A stretch of DNA of 12,092 nt from assembly GCA_013153105.1 (NCBI GenBank), contig JAADFC010000020.1:1-12092 (forward strand), in the 5' to 3' direction. The translations under genes were made by a program, and so were the position numbers. The DNA is from Thermoproteota archaeon (GTDB lineage Archaea > Thermoproteota > Thermoprotei_A > Sulfolobales > Pyrodictiaceae). The first letter of the stretch is position 1, and every line of letters begins with the position of its first letter. Under the pieces are notes generated by a model. The model was not told the origin of the DNA. It was given only the letters and a program-made list of their open reading frames with translations, and did no database searches. Of this stretch, positions 7,004 to 12,092 are shown in pieces.

Positions 7004-7510
7004 CAGGCTCTGCAGCGCCCTCTCCAGCTGCGCGGCCGCCGCGGGGAGGAGCAGCGGAACCGCGGCAAGGGCGGCGGCGGGCGCCGGGTCGGGGACCCTG
7101 CCCGCGAACCCCTCAACGACGCGGTCCGCCTCTCCGCCGGCCGCCGCGTAGGCGGACTCTGCCAGGCCCACCATAGCCTCGGCAAGCGCCAGCGAGAAGA
7201 GGCCTGCCAGGGGAGGCGCTGGCACGACGGCGGCGACGGCGGTCCAGTAGCCGAGCATCGGCCTGGGGGGCTTCTCCCCCACAGCCTCTAAGGCGGCTGA
7301 GGCGGCCCATCTGGCGCCCTCGTAGAATCGGTAGAATCTCGACACCACAGCGGCGGCGGCGGAGCCGCTGAGCATCCAGAGGCCCACGGCGAGCGGGTAG
7401 AGGCCCTCCACCGCGGCCGCCAGGCTGGCGGCGAACAGGAGCGCCGCGGCCAGGCTCGCAGCCGGGACCGGGTTGTGGCCCGGCCTCCCGCCCCAGGGCC
7501 TCCCCTGCAC
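6845..7510 (-). CDS. Ala-rich predicted membrane protein, unrecognised
   Basis: A 221-residue frame starting at GTG 7510, 19 bases after the stop of the small helical gene, with GGGGAG just upstream. Hydrophobic Ala/Leu-rich segments lie near residues 17-36, 38-57, 87-110, 146-162 and 165-180, with a charged loop containing SRFYRFYEGARW at about 58-69 and a Pro-rich turn at 78-85. This alternation of hydrophobic hairpins and charged loops argues for a real membrane protein rather than a GC-driven shadow, and no alternative gene covers 7004-7507. The last 52 or so residues lie antisense to the conserved C-terminus of dph6 and may be the weaker part. I do not recognise the family. It is probably the last gene of the nucleoside phosphorylase operon. 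Confidence 0.6.
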   Translation of the reverse strand: MQGRPWGGRPGHNPVPAASLAAALLFAASLAAAVEGLYPLAVGLWMLSGSAAAAVVSRFYRFYEGARWAASAALEAVGEKPPRPMLGYWTAVAAVVPAPPLAGLFSLALAEAMVGLAESAYAAAGGEADRVVEGFAGRVPDPAPAAALAAVPLLLPAAAAQLERALQSLLCLVYMLAARAAPGRLGDKPCLPDLVDLVVWGQGLGLTPDLQAATEKWSIKD

Positions 7511-7529
7511 GGCTCCCCAGGCCCCGCCG

Positions 7530-7745
7530 CTAGCTGTCGCAGCGGCTGCCCAGCTCGAAGAGTATAGCCCTGAGCTCCGCCAGCTTCTCGTGGAGCCTAA
7601 CCATGTTGGCGTAGAGTCTGTAGATGGTGCCTCTCGACACGCCCTCCTCCCTCTCCTCTGCCAGCCTCCCCACACCCCGCTCAAGCTGCTCTAGCAGTGC
7701 CATGGCCTCGTCCAGCCTGCGTAGAGCCTCGTCAACCCCGGGCAA
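7530..7745 (-). CDS. Small helical (coiled-coil) protein, unrecognised
   Basis: A 71-residue protein, almost entirely helical: residues 4-33 and 40-66 form amphipathic helices with heptad-like Leu spacing (LEQLERGVGRLAEE and MVRLHEKLAELRAILFEL). The centre, GVSRGTIYRLYANM, resembles a turn between two helices, so a helical hairpin that oligomerises is likely. The start is a TTG at 7745 directly behind a G-rich tract; an internal ATG at 7703 would shorten it to 57 residues. It lies 40 bases after the nucleoside phosphorylase gene and 19 bases before the membrane-protein gene, all on the minus strand, which suggests one transcript. I do not recognise the family; a chaperone-like or adaptor role is only a guess. 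Confidence 0.65.
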   Translation of the reverse strand: MPGVDEALRRLDEAMALLEQLERGVGRLAEEREEGVSRGTIYRLYANMVRLHEKLAELRAILFELGSRCDS

Positions 7746-7764
7746 CCCGGCCCCGCCCCGCCCC
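7746..7764 (-). promoter_or_regulatory. G-quadruplex-type G tract at the start of the small helical gene
   Basis: On the minus strand four G runs occur in a row (4, 4, 4 and 3 bases, separated by C, C and CC), made from three copies of a GGGGC unit plus GGG. The tract ends directly before the TTG start codon at 7745, so it also occupies the ribosome-binding position. Confidence 0.4.
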
Positions 7765-7785
7765 GCCGCTTGGAGCCTTCGAGGT

Positions 7786-8583
7786 TCACACGGTTAGCTC
7801 TCCCTGGCCCATCCTCCTGGGCCTGCCCCTCTCCTTCTCCATGTGTAGGGCAACGGCCTCTATTAGTGGTTTCATTAGCTTCTCAAATGTCTCCATGACG
7901 CGTTTCCTAACCTCCTCCCCCTCCTGGGTAAGGTAGGAGCCCCTCTCGACACCCCTCACGGCACTTGCCTCGACAACGTTGACGCTCAAGGAGCGCATCC
8001 TACGAGCCATAGCCATAGTGTAGAGCGCTGCGGTGTCCATGTCAAGTATAGACGCGTATTTCCCGTAGAGCCTCATAGCATGGTCGAGTAGCCCCTCGCT
8101 CACATAGTACGTGTCTAGGCTCCAAGCTACCGAAGTCCTAACCTCTATGTTGTGGATGTTGAGCGTCTGCTGCACGTGCCTCAGGAGGTCGAAGTCGGCT
8201 ATAGCCGGCACCTCAACCGGTATATAGTTCCTCGACACGCCGTCGCCCTTTATAGCGGCTGTGGCCAGCACGACACTTCCAATCTCCAGCCTGGGCGCTA
8301 TCGCTAGCGCGGTGTCTACACTAACCACGACGCTGGCGCCGAGGCGGAAAAGCTCCTCCAGCAGTATGGCCAGCGCTGAGGGCCCCACCGGGCGCATGGC
8401 AACGGTGACGCGGAGGCCATGGACCTCACCGGTGGCTAGCTTGAAGCCCGGGTACCCCTCCCTCTCCAAGGGCGCCTCAAGCCTCTCGAGGGCCAGCTCG
8501 TAGACCTCCGGCAGGCTTGTCACTATAACATGGCTCGAGACGTCGCCCCTACCCGCGTGGGTGAACGGCTGAATCTTCGGCAA
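7786..8583 (-). CDS. Nucleoside phosphorylase family protein (uridine/purine type, divergent active site)
   Basis: A 265-residue NP-I family member (uridine/purine/MTA phosphorylases), which cleave nucleosides with phosphate. Family features: HAGRGDVSSHVI (9-20) with the phosphate-loop Gly-Asp, LATGEVHGLRVTV (49-61), VGPSALAILLEEL (66-78), LEIGSVVLATAAIKGDGVSRNYIP (99-122) and a SILDMDTAALYTMA block (178-191). Several normally invariant sites differ: the phosphate-binding Arg in the RxGT motif is Ser88 (SVDT), the ribose-binding VEMEAA block reads LDMDTA (Asp181, Asp183), and the Ser-Asp pair near residue 204 of E. coli PNP has no obvious match in VVEASAV. The start is TTG 8583, 11 bases after a GAGG; no other start precedes the first motif. 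It heads a three-gene minus-strand unit and is divergent from speD. It may act on methylthioadenosine or another nucleoside, or have lost standard activity. Confidence 0.85.
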   Translation of the reverse strand: MPKIQPFTHAGRGDVSSHVIVTSLPEVYELALERLEAPLEREGYPGFKLATGEVHGLRVTVAMRPVGPSALAILLEELFRLGASVVVSVDTALAIAPRLEIGSVVLATAAIKGDGVSRNYIPVEVPAIADFDLLRHVQQTLNIHNIEVRTSVAWSLDTYYVSEGLLDHAMRLYGKYASILDMDTAALYTMAMARRMRSLSVNVVEASAVRGVERGSYLTQEGEEVRKRVMETFEKLMKPLIEAVALHMEKERGRPRRMGQGELTV

Positions 8584-8737
8584 GCTTGGACCAGCCTCGC
8601 ACCGCGAGCCCCGCCGGGGGGCTGCGCTTACCCGGCCCCAGCCAGCTCCATCGAAGCCAGGCCAGGCAGCCGGGGCGCCGGGGGGGCTATTACCCTCTAG
8701 CCCGCCGGGCCGCGGGGGCCAGGACCCCCCACCCCCT

Positions 8738-8755
8738 TATTAGACCGGTCTCATA
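8738..8755. promoter_or_regulatory. 18-bp imperfect dyad in the divergent intergenic region
   Basis: TATTAGACC followed directly by GGTCTCATA pairs at 8 of 9 positions around its centre, with the core AGACCGGTCT perfect. It sits in the 270-bp spacer between the nucleoside phosphorylase and speD genes and overlaps the AT-rich CTTATTAG, which could itself be a promoter box on either strand. The rest of this spacer (8584-8737) is GC-rich; I see no tRNA or recognisable RNA gene in it. An operator is a reasonable inference. Confidence 0.35.
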
Positions 8756-8807
8756 GCGTCGCCCGTCTCTATGCTGGCCTAGGGCTCCGGCATTGCGGGG
8801 GGGTAAC

Positions 8808-8815
8808 CCTTAAAG
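8808..8815 (+). promoter_or_regulatory. TATA-like box for the pyruvoyl decarboxylase gene
   Basis: CCTTAAAG is an AT-rich block in GC-rich surroundings. A start about 26 bases downstream falls near 8838, leaving a leader of about 16 bases that carries GGTGA (8843-8847), 6 bases before the ATG at 8854. The spacing fits an archaeal promoter well. Confidence 0.45.
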
Positions 8816-8823
8816 CACGTGCC

Positions 8824-8841
8824 GGGACCCCCGGGGGTCCC
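8824..8841. repeat. Perfect 18-bp palindrome GGGACCCCCGGGGGTCCC
   Basis: The sequence is fully self-complementary with no loop and extends by a further CC/GG with one unpaired C. It lies between the TATA-like box and the ribosome site of speD and spans the predicted transcription start near 8838. It could be an operator; as RNA, at least its 3' half would be at the very 5' end of the message. A chance GC-rich palindrome cannot be excluded. Confidence 0.45.
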
Positions 8842-8853
8842 CGGTGAAGGCCT

Positions 8854-9249
8854 ATGGAGAGCAGGACAGCGATACGGCCGAGGCCCCAGCCGCTGCCTGG
8901 CGAGCCTAGGGTGTACGGCAAGCACGTCTACGGCAACCTCTACGAGTGCGACCCCTCGGTGTTGTCGAACGAGGAGAGGCTGCGCCAGATAGTGGTCAAC
9001 GCGGCCAGGATAGGGAATATGACCCTGCTGGACGTGAGGAGCTGGAAGATAGGGGAGGGCGTGAGCGTGGTAGCGATAGTCCTCGAGAGCCACATCACCA
9101 TACACACCTGGCCCGAGTATGGGTTCGCCACCGTCGACGTTTACAGCTGTGGCAAGCACACCGACCCCGAGAAGGCCTTCGACTACATAGCCGCTGCGCT
9201 CAAGGCGGGCCGCGTCGAAAAGAGGGTTGCGATGAGGAACCTGGAATAG
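8854..9249 (+). CDS. speD: Pyruvoyl-dependent decarboxylase proenzyme (AdoMetDC family; arginine or S-adenosylmethionine decarboxylase)
   Basis: A 131-residue proenzyme of the prokaryotic AdoMet decarboxylase family in polyamine synthesis. It is expected to cut itself between Glu78 and Ser79 (IVLESHITIH), turning Ser79 into the pyruvoyl group; His84 and Cys99 (VYSCGKH) match the processing and catalytic residues. Crenarchaea often carry two paralogues, one acting on AdoMet and one on arginine. The segment KHVYGNLYECD, rather than the GRHLLLELYGCD-like form of AdoMetDC, is closer to what I recall of the arginine-decarboxylase branch, so arginine decarboxylase (agmatine synthesis) is my slight preference. 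The N-terminal 20 residues are a Pro/Arg-rich extension. The ATG at 8854 has GGTGA 6 bases upstream. It is divergent from the nucleoside phosphorylase gene. Family is secure, substrate is not. Confidence 0.93.
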   Translation: MESRTAIRPRPQPLPGEPRVYGKHVYGNLYECDPSVLSNEERLRQIVVNAARIGNMTLLDVRSWKIGEGVSVVAIVLESHITIHTWPEYGFATVDVYSCGKHTDPEKAFDYIAAALKAGRVEKRVAMRNLE

Positions 9250-9286
9250 GAGAAGCGGCGCCGGGGCCCCCGCCCCCGTCTGGGGG

Positions 9287-10315
9287 TCACGCGTTTTTGC
9301 GGGCCAGCCTGCCCCGCAGCCCCCGCAGCGTCCTCGCCGCCTCCTCCGCCGCGCTCCTCCCCAGGTAGAGGTGCTCCTCGCCGTCGACGACCATCCTCCC
9401 CCGCGACATCACCGTCTCGACCCGCGGCCTCGCCGGCCCCAGAGCCTCCACACCCGCGGGCTCGGGGAGCCAGCCGGGCGGCTCGCTGTAGTCGAGCACC
9501 ACCAGGCTCGCCGGCCCCCGCAGCGGCTCGTAGGCCTCGTGGCCTGGGAGGAGACGGTAGCCCCTCCAGGCTAGCCACCTGTACGCCTCCCTCGGCTCGG
9601 GGTGTGTGAGCCCCGAGAACATCGGCCACGGCGAAGCCGCGGCCGCGGTGACGGGGGCGGGGGCGCCCCGCCCCCTCCAAGGTGGGGGCTCGAACCGGTC
9701 GCCGCCAGGCGCCTCTATGAGCCCCTCGCCCGTCAGCCTGAACGCGCCTGGGCCGGGGCGGGGGGTGCAGTCGAGCACCCCGATGGAGACCCTAGCCTCG
9801 CCGGGTAGCGCGTCCCCCGCGGGGGGCTCCGCGTCGAGGGCGCCGCAGCCTCTGGGGGCTAGCACCAGGCCCCAGAGCCCCGCCGCGTCCAGCGCGCGGG
9901 CGACCTCGATAGGGTGCGGCGTCACCGCGACCACGGCGGTGTAGCCCTCCACGGCGGCCTCGTAGAACATCATGAGCGCGGCGTGGTAGGCCTCGGCGCC
10001 GCTCATCGATGCCACGGCCTCGGCCGCCCAGCCCTCGCCGCGCAGCAGCCCCAAAGCGTCCCCCGGCCCCACCAGGCCCCTGAGCACATAGGTCTCCGGC
10101 ACCACCGGGCCCAGCAGCAGCCCCGGCAGCACCAGCCTCCCAGGCCCCCCGGCGACCATCTCAGCGTACTGCATCTCCTCCGGCGGCTCCCCCGGCTCAA
10201 CCGCCTCCACCACGCCGCCCCTAACGTAGACGTAGCCCGGCCCCACAGGCTCACCATCCACGTCGAGCCAGTAGACTTCGAAGAAGAGGACAGCCGCACC
10301 CCTATGCTGCGCCAA
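9287..10315 (-). CDS. Amidohydrolase-fold protein (MtaD/SAH deaminase-like) lacking the HxH metal motif
   Basis: A 342-residue protein with the two-part beta-sandwich of cyclic amidohydrolases: N-terminal GYVYVRGGVVEAVEPGE (27-43) leading to RLVLPGLL (60-67), and C-terminal ASLVVLDYSEPPGWLP then VMSRGRMVVDGEEHLYLG. The middle block around GAEAYHAALMMFYEAAVEGYTAVVAV and PHPIEVARALDAAGL resembles the region of MtaD/ATZ-type deaminases. However, the HxH metal site that normally follows LPG is replaced by LLLGPVVPE, and no clear set of later His/Asp ligands is seen, so it is probably not a standard metal-dependent hydrolase. Members are usually longer (400 or more). The start is TTG 10315 with GGTG 7 bases upstream. 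It lies 48 bases after the ferredoxin-like gene and converges on speD. A binding or regulatory role is possible. Confidence 0.78.
   Translation of the reverse strand: MAQHRGAAVLFFEVYWLDVDGEPVGPGYVYVRGGVVEAVEPGEPPEEMQYAEMVAGGPGRLVLPGLLLGPVVPETYVLRGLVGPGDALGLLRGEGWAAEAVASMSGAEAYHAALMMFYEAAVEGYTAVVAVTPHPIEVARALDAAGLWGLVLAPRGCGALDAEPPAGDALPGEARVSIGVLDCTPRPGPGAFRLTGEGLIEAPGGDRFEPPPWRGRGAPAPVTAAAASPWPMFSGLTHPEPREAYRWLAWRGYRLLPGHEAYEPLRGPASLVVLDYSEPPGWLPEPAGVEALGPARPRVETVMSRGRMVVDGEEHLYLGRSAAEEAARTLRGLRGRLARKNA
9294..9298 (+). terminator. Possible U-tract terminator after speD
   Basis: A run of five T lies 45 bases after the speD stop, following a GC-rich stretch with GGGGCCCC. It is within the end of the convergent amidohydrolase-like gene, where it encodes Lys-Asn on the other strand. 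Archaeal terminators are often T tracts, but this one is short. Confidence 0.2.
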
Positions 10316-10362
10316 GCCGCGGCACCCTGGGAGAAAGAGGCCCCACGGCCCCGGGCTGGAGC

Positions 10363-10368
10363 CTTAAC
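10363..10368 (-). promoter_or_regulatory. Weak TATA-like box before the amidohydrolase-like gene
   Basis: On the minus strand GGTTAAGG includes the TAA stop of the ferredoxin-like gene. A start about 26 bases on, near 10340, would leave a leader of about 25 bases before TTG 10315. The gene might equally be transcribed from upstream as part of the surE unit. Confidence 0.22.
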
Positions 10369-10570
10369 CGCACCTCCACCCGGTCACAACCTCCACCGCG
10401 CCCCTGCAGAGCGCCATGCAGGCCAGGCAGGCGGCACACCTCCCTGCATCCACCAGGACTCTCCCCGGCATGACGCGGATGGCGTCGAAGGGGCAGACGT
10501 CCCCGCAGCCCCTAAGCTGCTCCTCGTCTAGGACCCGCAGCTCCTCGATAACTATGACACAGGCGGCCAA
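10364..10570 (-). CDS. Short ferredoxin-like 4Fe-4S protein with one complete cluster motif
   Basis: From TTG 10570 this is a 68-residue bacterial-type ferredoxin. The second motif is complete, Cys45-AA-Cys48-LA-Cys51-MAL-Cys55, and with Cys26 of the GCGDVCPFDAI block it can bind one 4Fe-4S cluster. The first motif lacks its first two cysteines (DEEQLRGCGDVCP), leaving only Cys22 and Cys26, so the second cluster of dicluster ferredoxins is probably absent. I prefer TTG 10570 because GGTGG lies 5 bases upstream and the first beta strand (VIVIEELRV) starts right after it. An ATG at 10657 would add 29 Pro/Arg-rich residues that look non-coding. It lies downstream of surE (about 147 bases) and upstream of the amidohydrolase-like gene. 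It is probably a cytoplasmic electron carrier or subunit; its partner is unknown. Confidence 0.78.
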   Translation of the reverse strand: MAACVIVIEELRVLDEEQLRGCGDVCPFDAIRVMPGRVLVDAGRCAACLACMALCRGAVEVVTGWRCG

Positions 10571-10717
10571 GAAGCCCACCGCCCGAAGCTCTGGCTGCAG
10601 GAGCTGGTAGGGGAGCCGTCGTGTGGAAGGGGTGCCCGCGGTCGGACCCGGGGTCATCCAAGACCCGCCGAGGCGCGGCCCGCGGGGGTCTCCCCGGGCC
10701 ACCACCCCCCAAGCCTG

Positions 10718-11575
10718 CTAGGCGGGGGCGGGGGCTTCTTCACGCTTCCCCGCCCCAGCACCCAGCGCGCTTCTCACCGCGTCGCTGAGCCCGGAGAGGA
10801 TTCTCTTAGCCTTCTCCCACTCCTCGCTACGAAGGTTCACGTTGAGGGTGAGGGGGGTGAGCGCTATGGCGCCCTCGACGTGAACGGCGTAGACGTCGGT
10901 GTCGGGCTCGGGGTCGACTAGGGTGCCGTAGAGCCAGTAGTACTTGCGGCCCCTGGGGTCGTAGAGGACGCTCACCTTCTGGAGGAACTTCACCCGGGCC
11001 GCCGGCACTATCTTCACCGGCGTGTCCCTCCTCACCCTCCTGGGGAAGTTGACGCTAAGCACGTCCACGCCCTCCGGCAGCCCCCCCCTCTCCAGCACCC
11101 AGTCAACTATCGCGCCTATCACCCTCTTCATGTTCTCCCAGGTCCCCCGGTCCTCCTCGAACTCCGACGCGTCGTCAACGTTGGCGGAGAATGCCACGCC
11201 GGGTATCCCGAGCAGCGCAGCCTGCGCGGCTGCGCCTATCGTGCCGCTTGAGAGTATAACCTGTATGCTCGTGTTGTCGCCTATGTTCACGCCGGAGACT
11301 ACTAGGTCGAAGCTGGGGGACAGCTCCTCCAGCGCCAGGTATATCACGTCGCTGGGGGTCCCGTTGGTCATGTAGACGGTCTCGTTGCCCCACAGCTTTA
11401 TACGCTGTATACGGAGCGGCTTGTGGAGCGTTATCCCCAGCCCGCTAGCGCTCTTCGGCGTCTCCGGCGCCAGCACGTAGGCGCGGCCCCTCGTCCTCAC
11501 AGCCTCGTAGAGCAGCCGCAGCCCGGGACTGTATATCCCGTCGTCGTTGGTCACCAGTATCTTCGCCGCAGCCAC
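10718..11575 (-). CDS. surE: 5'/3'-nucleotidase SurE
   Basis: A 285-residue SurE-family metal-dependent phosphatase that removes phosphate from nucleoside 5'- and 3'-monophosphates. The metal site is complete: Asp11-Asp12 (VTNDDGIYSPG), Ser42 in APETPKSASG, and Asn97 in VVSGVNIGDN. Also typical are GITLHKPLR (47-55), MTNGTPSDVIYLAL (69-82) and SSGTIGAAAQAALLGIP, where the active site is completed, and VLSVNFP later. The C-terminus has an additional charged helical tail after about residue 255. The start is GTG 11575, with GGGTGG 6 bases upstream, and a TATA-like box lies near 11624-11631. Archaeal members are typically 240-270 residues, so it is slightly long. Physiological role is nucleotide salvage or stress survival; substrate preference cannot be read from sequence. 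Confidence 0.96.
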   Translation of the reverse strand: MAAAKILVTNDDGIYSPGLRLLYEAVRTRGRAYVLAPETPKSASGLGITLHKPLRIQRIKLWGNETVYMTNGTPSDVIYLALEELSPSFDLVVSGVNIGDNTSIQVILSSGTIGAAAQAALLGIPGVAFSANVDDASEFEEDRGTWENMKRVIGAIVDWVLERGGLPEGVDVLSVNFPRRVRRDTPVKIVPAARVKFLQKVSVLYDPRGRKYYWLYGTLVDPEPDTDVYAVHVEGAIALTPLTLNVNLRSEEWEKAKRILSGLSDAVRSALGAGAGKREEAPAPA

Positions 11576-11623
11576 GACGGTCCACCCGGGCTTTCCACAG
11601 CCGCGAACCAGGGTTCTCCAGCG

Positions 11624-11633
11624 CTAATTAAGC
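11624..11633 (-). promoter_or_regulatory. TATA-like box for surE
   Basis: On the minus strand this reads as CTTAATTAG, an AT-rich block that includes the TAA stop of the upstream gene. Transcription would begin near 11600, about 25 bases before the GTG at 11575, leaving room for the GGGTGG ribosome site at 11582-11587. Confidence 0.35.
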
Positions 11634-12092
11634 AGAGGCCCCGCGCAGCCTCCGCCTCCCAGCCTCCCGTATCGCCGCCAGCTCCCCCGGCCCGGGGAGG
11701 CGGCCGCGGGTGGAGGCGAACAAGGCTATATCCTCCTCGAGGTCCAGCTCGGTGTAGACGCCGGCCTCGTTCAGCCTCCTCCTGGCCTCCTCGAGGCTCC
11801 AGCTCCCCGCCACCAGCCTCGCGAGGCTCAGCCCCGCCGCCACGGCGGCGTCTAGGAAGAAGGTGAGAGCGTGGAGTACGGTGACCTCTATCCTCCTCGA
11901 GCCGCCCCTCAGCGTGTAGACGCCCAGCCTCCCCTCCACGGCCCGTAGGGCGGCGAGCCCGGCCTCGGTGTAGACGAGCCCCAGCGACTCGCGGAGCAGC
12001 CCAGCCTCCCACCGCGGGACGGCGCGGGCCCACCTGTAGCCCCCGGAGGAGGCCACCCTGTTGACACGGTCCAGCCCCTCCCATAGGGGCAG
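11628..12092 (-). CDS. Unrecognised protein, 5' end beyond the right edge
   Basis: The frame is open through the right edge to a TAA at 11628, giving at least 154 residues. An in-frame GTG at 12056 would make 142 residues, but the upstream residues (LPLWEGLDRVNRVASSG) continue smoothly, so the gene probably starts outside the window. Visible features: VYTEAGLAALRAVEGRLGVYTLRGG, a hydrophobic stretch VTVLHALTFFLDAAVAAGLSLARLVAG, and a charged helical C-terminus with SLEEARRRLNEAGVYTELDLEEDIALFAS. The hydrophobic stretch could be a buried helix or a single membrane helix. I do not recognise the family. It precedes surE by 52 bases on the same strand. The overlapping frame in a different register over 11551-12084 is judged a shadow. 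Confidence 0.65.
   Translation of the reverse strand: MPLWEGLDRVNRVASSGGYRWARAVPRWEAGLLRESLGLVYTEAGLAALRAVEGRLGVYTLRGGSRRIEVTVLHALTFFLDAAVAAGLSLARLVAGSWSLEEARRRLNEAGVYTELDLEEDIALFASTRGRLPGPGELAAIREAGRRRLRGASA

Noticed and set aside
8640..8700. Possible tRNA T-loop (GGCTTCGAT on the minus strand)
   Set aside because: No acceptor stem, anticodon arm or matching D-arm can be built around it.
9183..9680. 165-aa minus-strand frame across the end of speD and the amidohydrolase-like gene
   Set aside because: Gly/Arg/Ala-rich with no structure, overlapping two better-supported genes in another register.
10571..10717. N-terminal extension of the ferredoxin-like frame from ATG 10657 or GTG 10705
   Set aside because: Pro/Arg/Gly-rich, without a good ribosome site, whereas TTG 10570 has GGTGG at good spacing and starts at the conserved fold. 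Some doubt remains.
11551..12084. 177-aa minus-strand frame over the right-edge gene, starting with an ATG
   Set aside because: It is Arg/Gly/Pro-rich and low complexity; the alternative register has balanced hydrophobic and charged segments and continues to the window edge.

Overview
The window looks like a compact chromosomal segment of a hyperthermophilic archaeon of the Thermoproteota (Crenarchaeota), perhaps Desulfurococcales- or Acidilobales-like. Supporting signs are very high GC with AGG (Arg) and ATA (Ile) codons, SD motifs of the GGTG/GGTGA type, frequent GTG and TTG starts, short TATA-like boxes about 26 bp before likely transcription starts, and archaeal families: COG1340 coiled coil, DUF373 membrane protein, an archaeal-type cis-prenyltransferase, Dph6 and a KHVYGNLY-type pyruvoyl decarboxylase. 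The lineage is inferred; there is no rRNA or tRNA to confirm it. Coding is dense. The only long non-coding stretch is 8584-8853. I saw no insertion sequence, CRISPR array or prophage gene.

Layout. (1) 1-338: 3' end of an unrecognised plus-strand gene, converging on a thioredoxin-like gene (335-757, minus). (2) 901-5499: plus-strand operon of five genes with overlaps or short gaps: mtaB (tRNA methylthiolation), rpiA (pentose phosphate isomerisation), a small SWIM zinc-finger protein, a COG1340 coiled-coil protein and a DUF373 membrane protein. (3) 5432-6175, minus: cis-prenyltransferase (lipid carrier), divergent from dph6 (6266-7003, plus; diphthamide synthesis on EF-2) across a short spacer with a symmetric TATA element. 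(4) 8583-6845, minus: a divergent nucleoside phosphorylase, a 71-aa helical protein and an Ala-rich membrane protein, probably co-transcribed. (5) 8584-8853: divergent regulatory region with two dyads. (6) 8854-9249, plus: AdoMet/arginine decarboxylase proenzyme. (7) 12092-9287, minus: an unrecognised gene running off the right edge, surE, a short ferredoxin-like protein, and an amidohydrolase-fold protein without the usual metal ligands.

Working together: region 2 mixes translation (tRNA modification) and central sugar metabolism with uncharacterised membrane and coiled-coil proteins. Regions 4-7 centre on nucleosides, nucleotides and polyamines: SurE releases nucleosides from nucleotides, nucleoside phosphorylases cleave nucleosides (including methylthioadenosine from polyamine synthesis), and the amidohydrolase-like protein resembles methylthioadenosine/SAH deaminases. 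This link is inferred from gene content.

Most unusual are the two enzyme-fold proteins with altered active sites (nucleoside phosphorylase and amidohydrolase-like), the ferredoxin with only one complete cluster motif, the paired dyads upstream of speD, and long convergent gene overlaps. I found no clear evidence of a wholly new defence or mobile system.
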